Source of the DNA: Cognatishimia sp. F0-27
GTDB taxonomy: Bacteria; Pseudomonadota; Alphaproteobacteria; Rhodobacterales; Rhodobacteraceae
DNA: 64,000 nt
Reading direction: 5' to 3'
Assembly: GCF_020667845.1 (NCBI RefSeq)
Contig: NZ_JAFMPQ010000017.1
Coordinates: 1 to 64,000 of the forward strand
Made by a program: the position numbers and the translations under genes. The notes below the pieces were generated by a model. The model searched no databases, was not told where the DNA came from, and saw nothing but the letters and a program-made list of their open reading frames with translations. This document shows positions 63,885-64,000 of the stretch, piece after piece; the stretch's first letter is position 1, and each line of letters opens with the position of its first letter.

Positions 63885-64000
63885 GGGGGCAGGGTCCTGT
63901 CAGAATTCCAGAAGGGCCGGAGCATACCGAAACGCCCAAAAACCGGGCAGGTCGAAATGCTGCGCTGCGGCATTTGCGCTCCGAAGCGTGTTTCGCGCTG

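Overview
The window is high-GC bacterial DNA that reads as an alphaproteobacterium of the Rhodobacteraceae (marine roseobacter type). I infer this from the ectoine operon with its own aspartokinase, two families of transporter typical of that group (TRAP and Fbp-type iron uptake), a split GcvPA/GcvPB glycine decarboxylase, an Irr-type iron box and CCCGGGATATTT-type 3' repeats. I see no rRNA, tRNA, CRISPR array, prophage or replication origin. The only mobile DNA is the 3' end of an IS5-family transposase at the left edge, which has cut off the front of an alpha/beta-hydrolase gene.

Layout. 0-0.65 kb: IS end and broken hydrolase. 1-5.4 kb: osmolyte module ectABC-ask on the minus strand with a divergent MarR-type ectR; a good promoter carries a 12-bp palindrome on its -10. 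5.7-7.4 kb: envelope proteins (CAP-domain lipoprotein, L,D-transpeptidase, tiny secreted protein). 7.7-8.7 kb: iron-binding protein FbpA. 9-14.6 kb: homogentisate catabolism (MarR regulator, hmgA, fumarylacetoacetase, an odd metallo-beta-lactamase-fold protein, a flavin monooxygenase and a 66-residue partner). 14.7-17.8 kb: arsenic operon with an ArsR-ArsC fusion, GAPDH and ArsJ. 17.9-22 kb: ABC ATPase, FtsX-like permease and secreted CrtC/AttH-like lipocalin. 22.2-27.5 kb: MBL hydrolase, then an iron neighbourhood (hypothetical, dps with an Irr box, DUF1289, hemP, fbpB). fbpA, fbpB/hemP and the hypothetical share a WTTGTCRGA-type sequence upstream, so the iron importer looks like one regulon split over 18 kb.

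27.8-32.2 kb: housekeeping genes (marR, nitrilase-type amidase, grxC, comF, methyltransferase, ferrochelatase). 32.7-36.3 kb: gamma-glutamyltransferase, D-2-hydroxyacid dehydrogenase, SH3 protein. 36.5-40 kb: TRAP transporter dctPQM and a DsbA-family isomerase. 40.1-43.5 kb: katG and divergent oxyR. 43.9-47.6 kb: a CheB-CheR-PAS-HWE kinase hybrid with its response regulator. 47.8-51.9 kb: ATP-NAD kinase-like protein with gcvPA-gcvPB but no gcvT/gcvH. 52.4-61.7 kb: a catabolic island of two SDRs (one without the catalytic Tyr/Lys), a DapA-family lyase, a class III aminotransferase and a complete sugar-type ABC importer, divergent from an IclR regulator over a GTTCG/CGAAC operator. 61.9-63.9 kb: two ATPases of a peptide/nickel-type ABC transporter whose membrane parts lie outside the window.

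Most striking non-gene structures: two copies of a 3' element with conserved ends and two stem-loops, one of which differs completely in sequence between the copies while keeping its pairing; and four TGYGCAT units spaced exactly 11 bp apart beside one of those copies.
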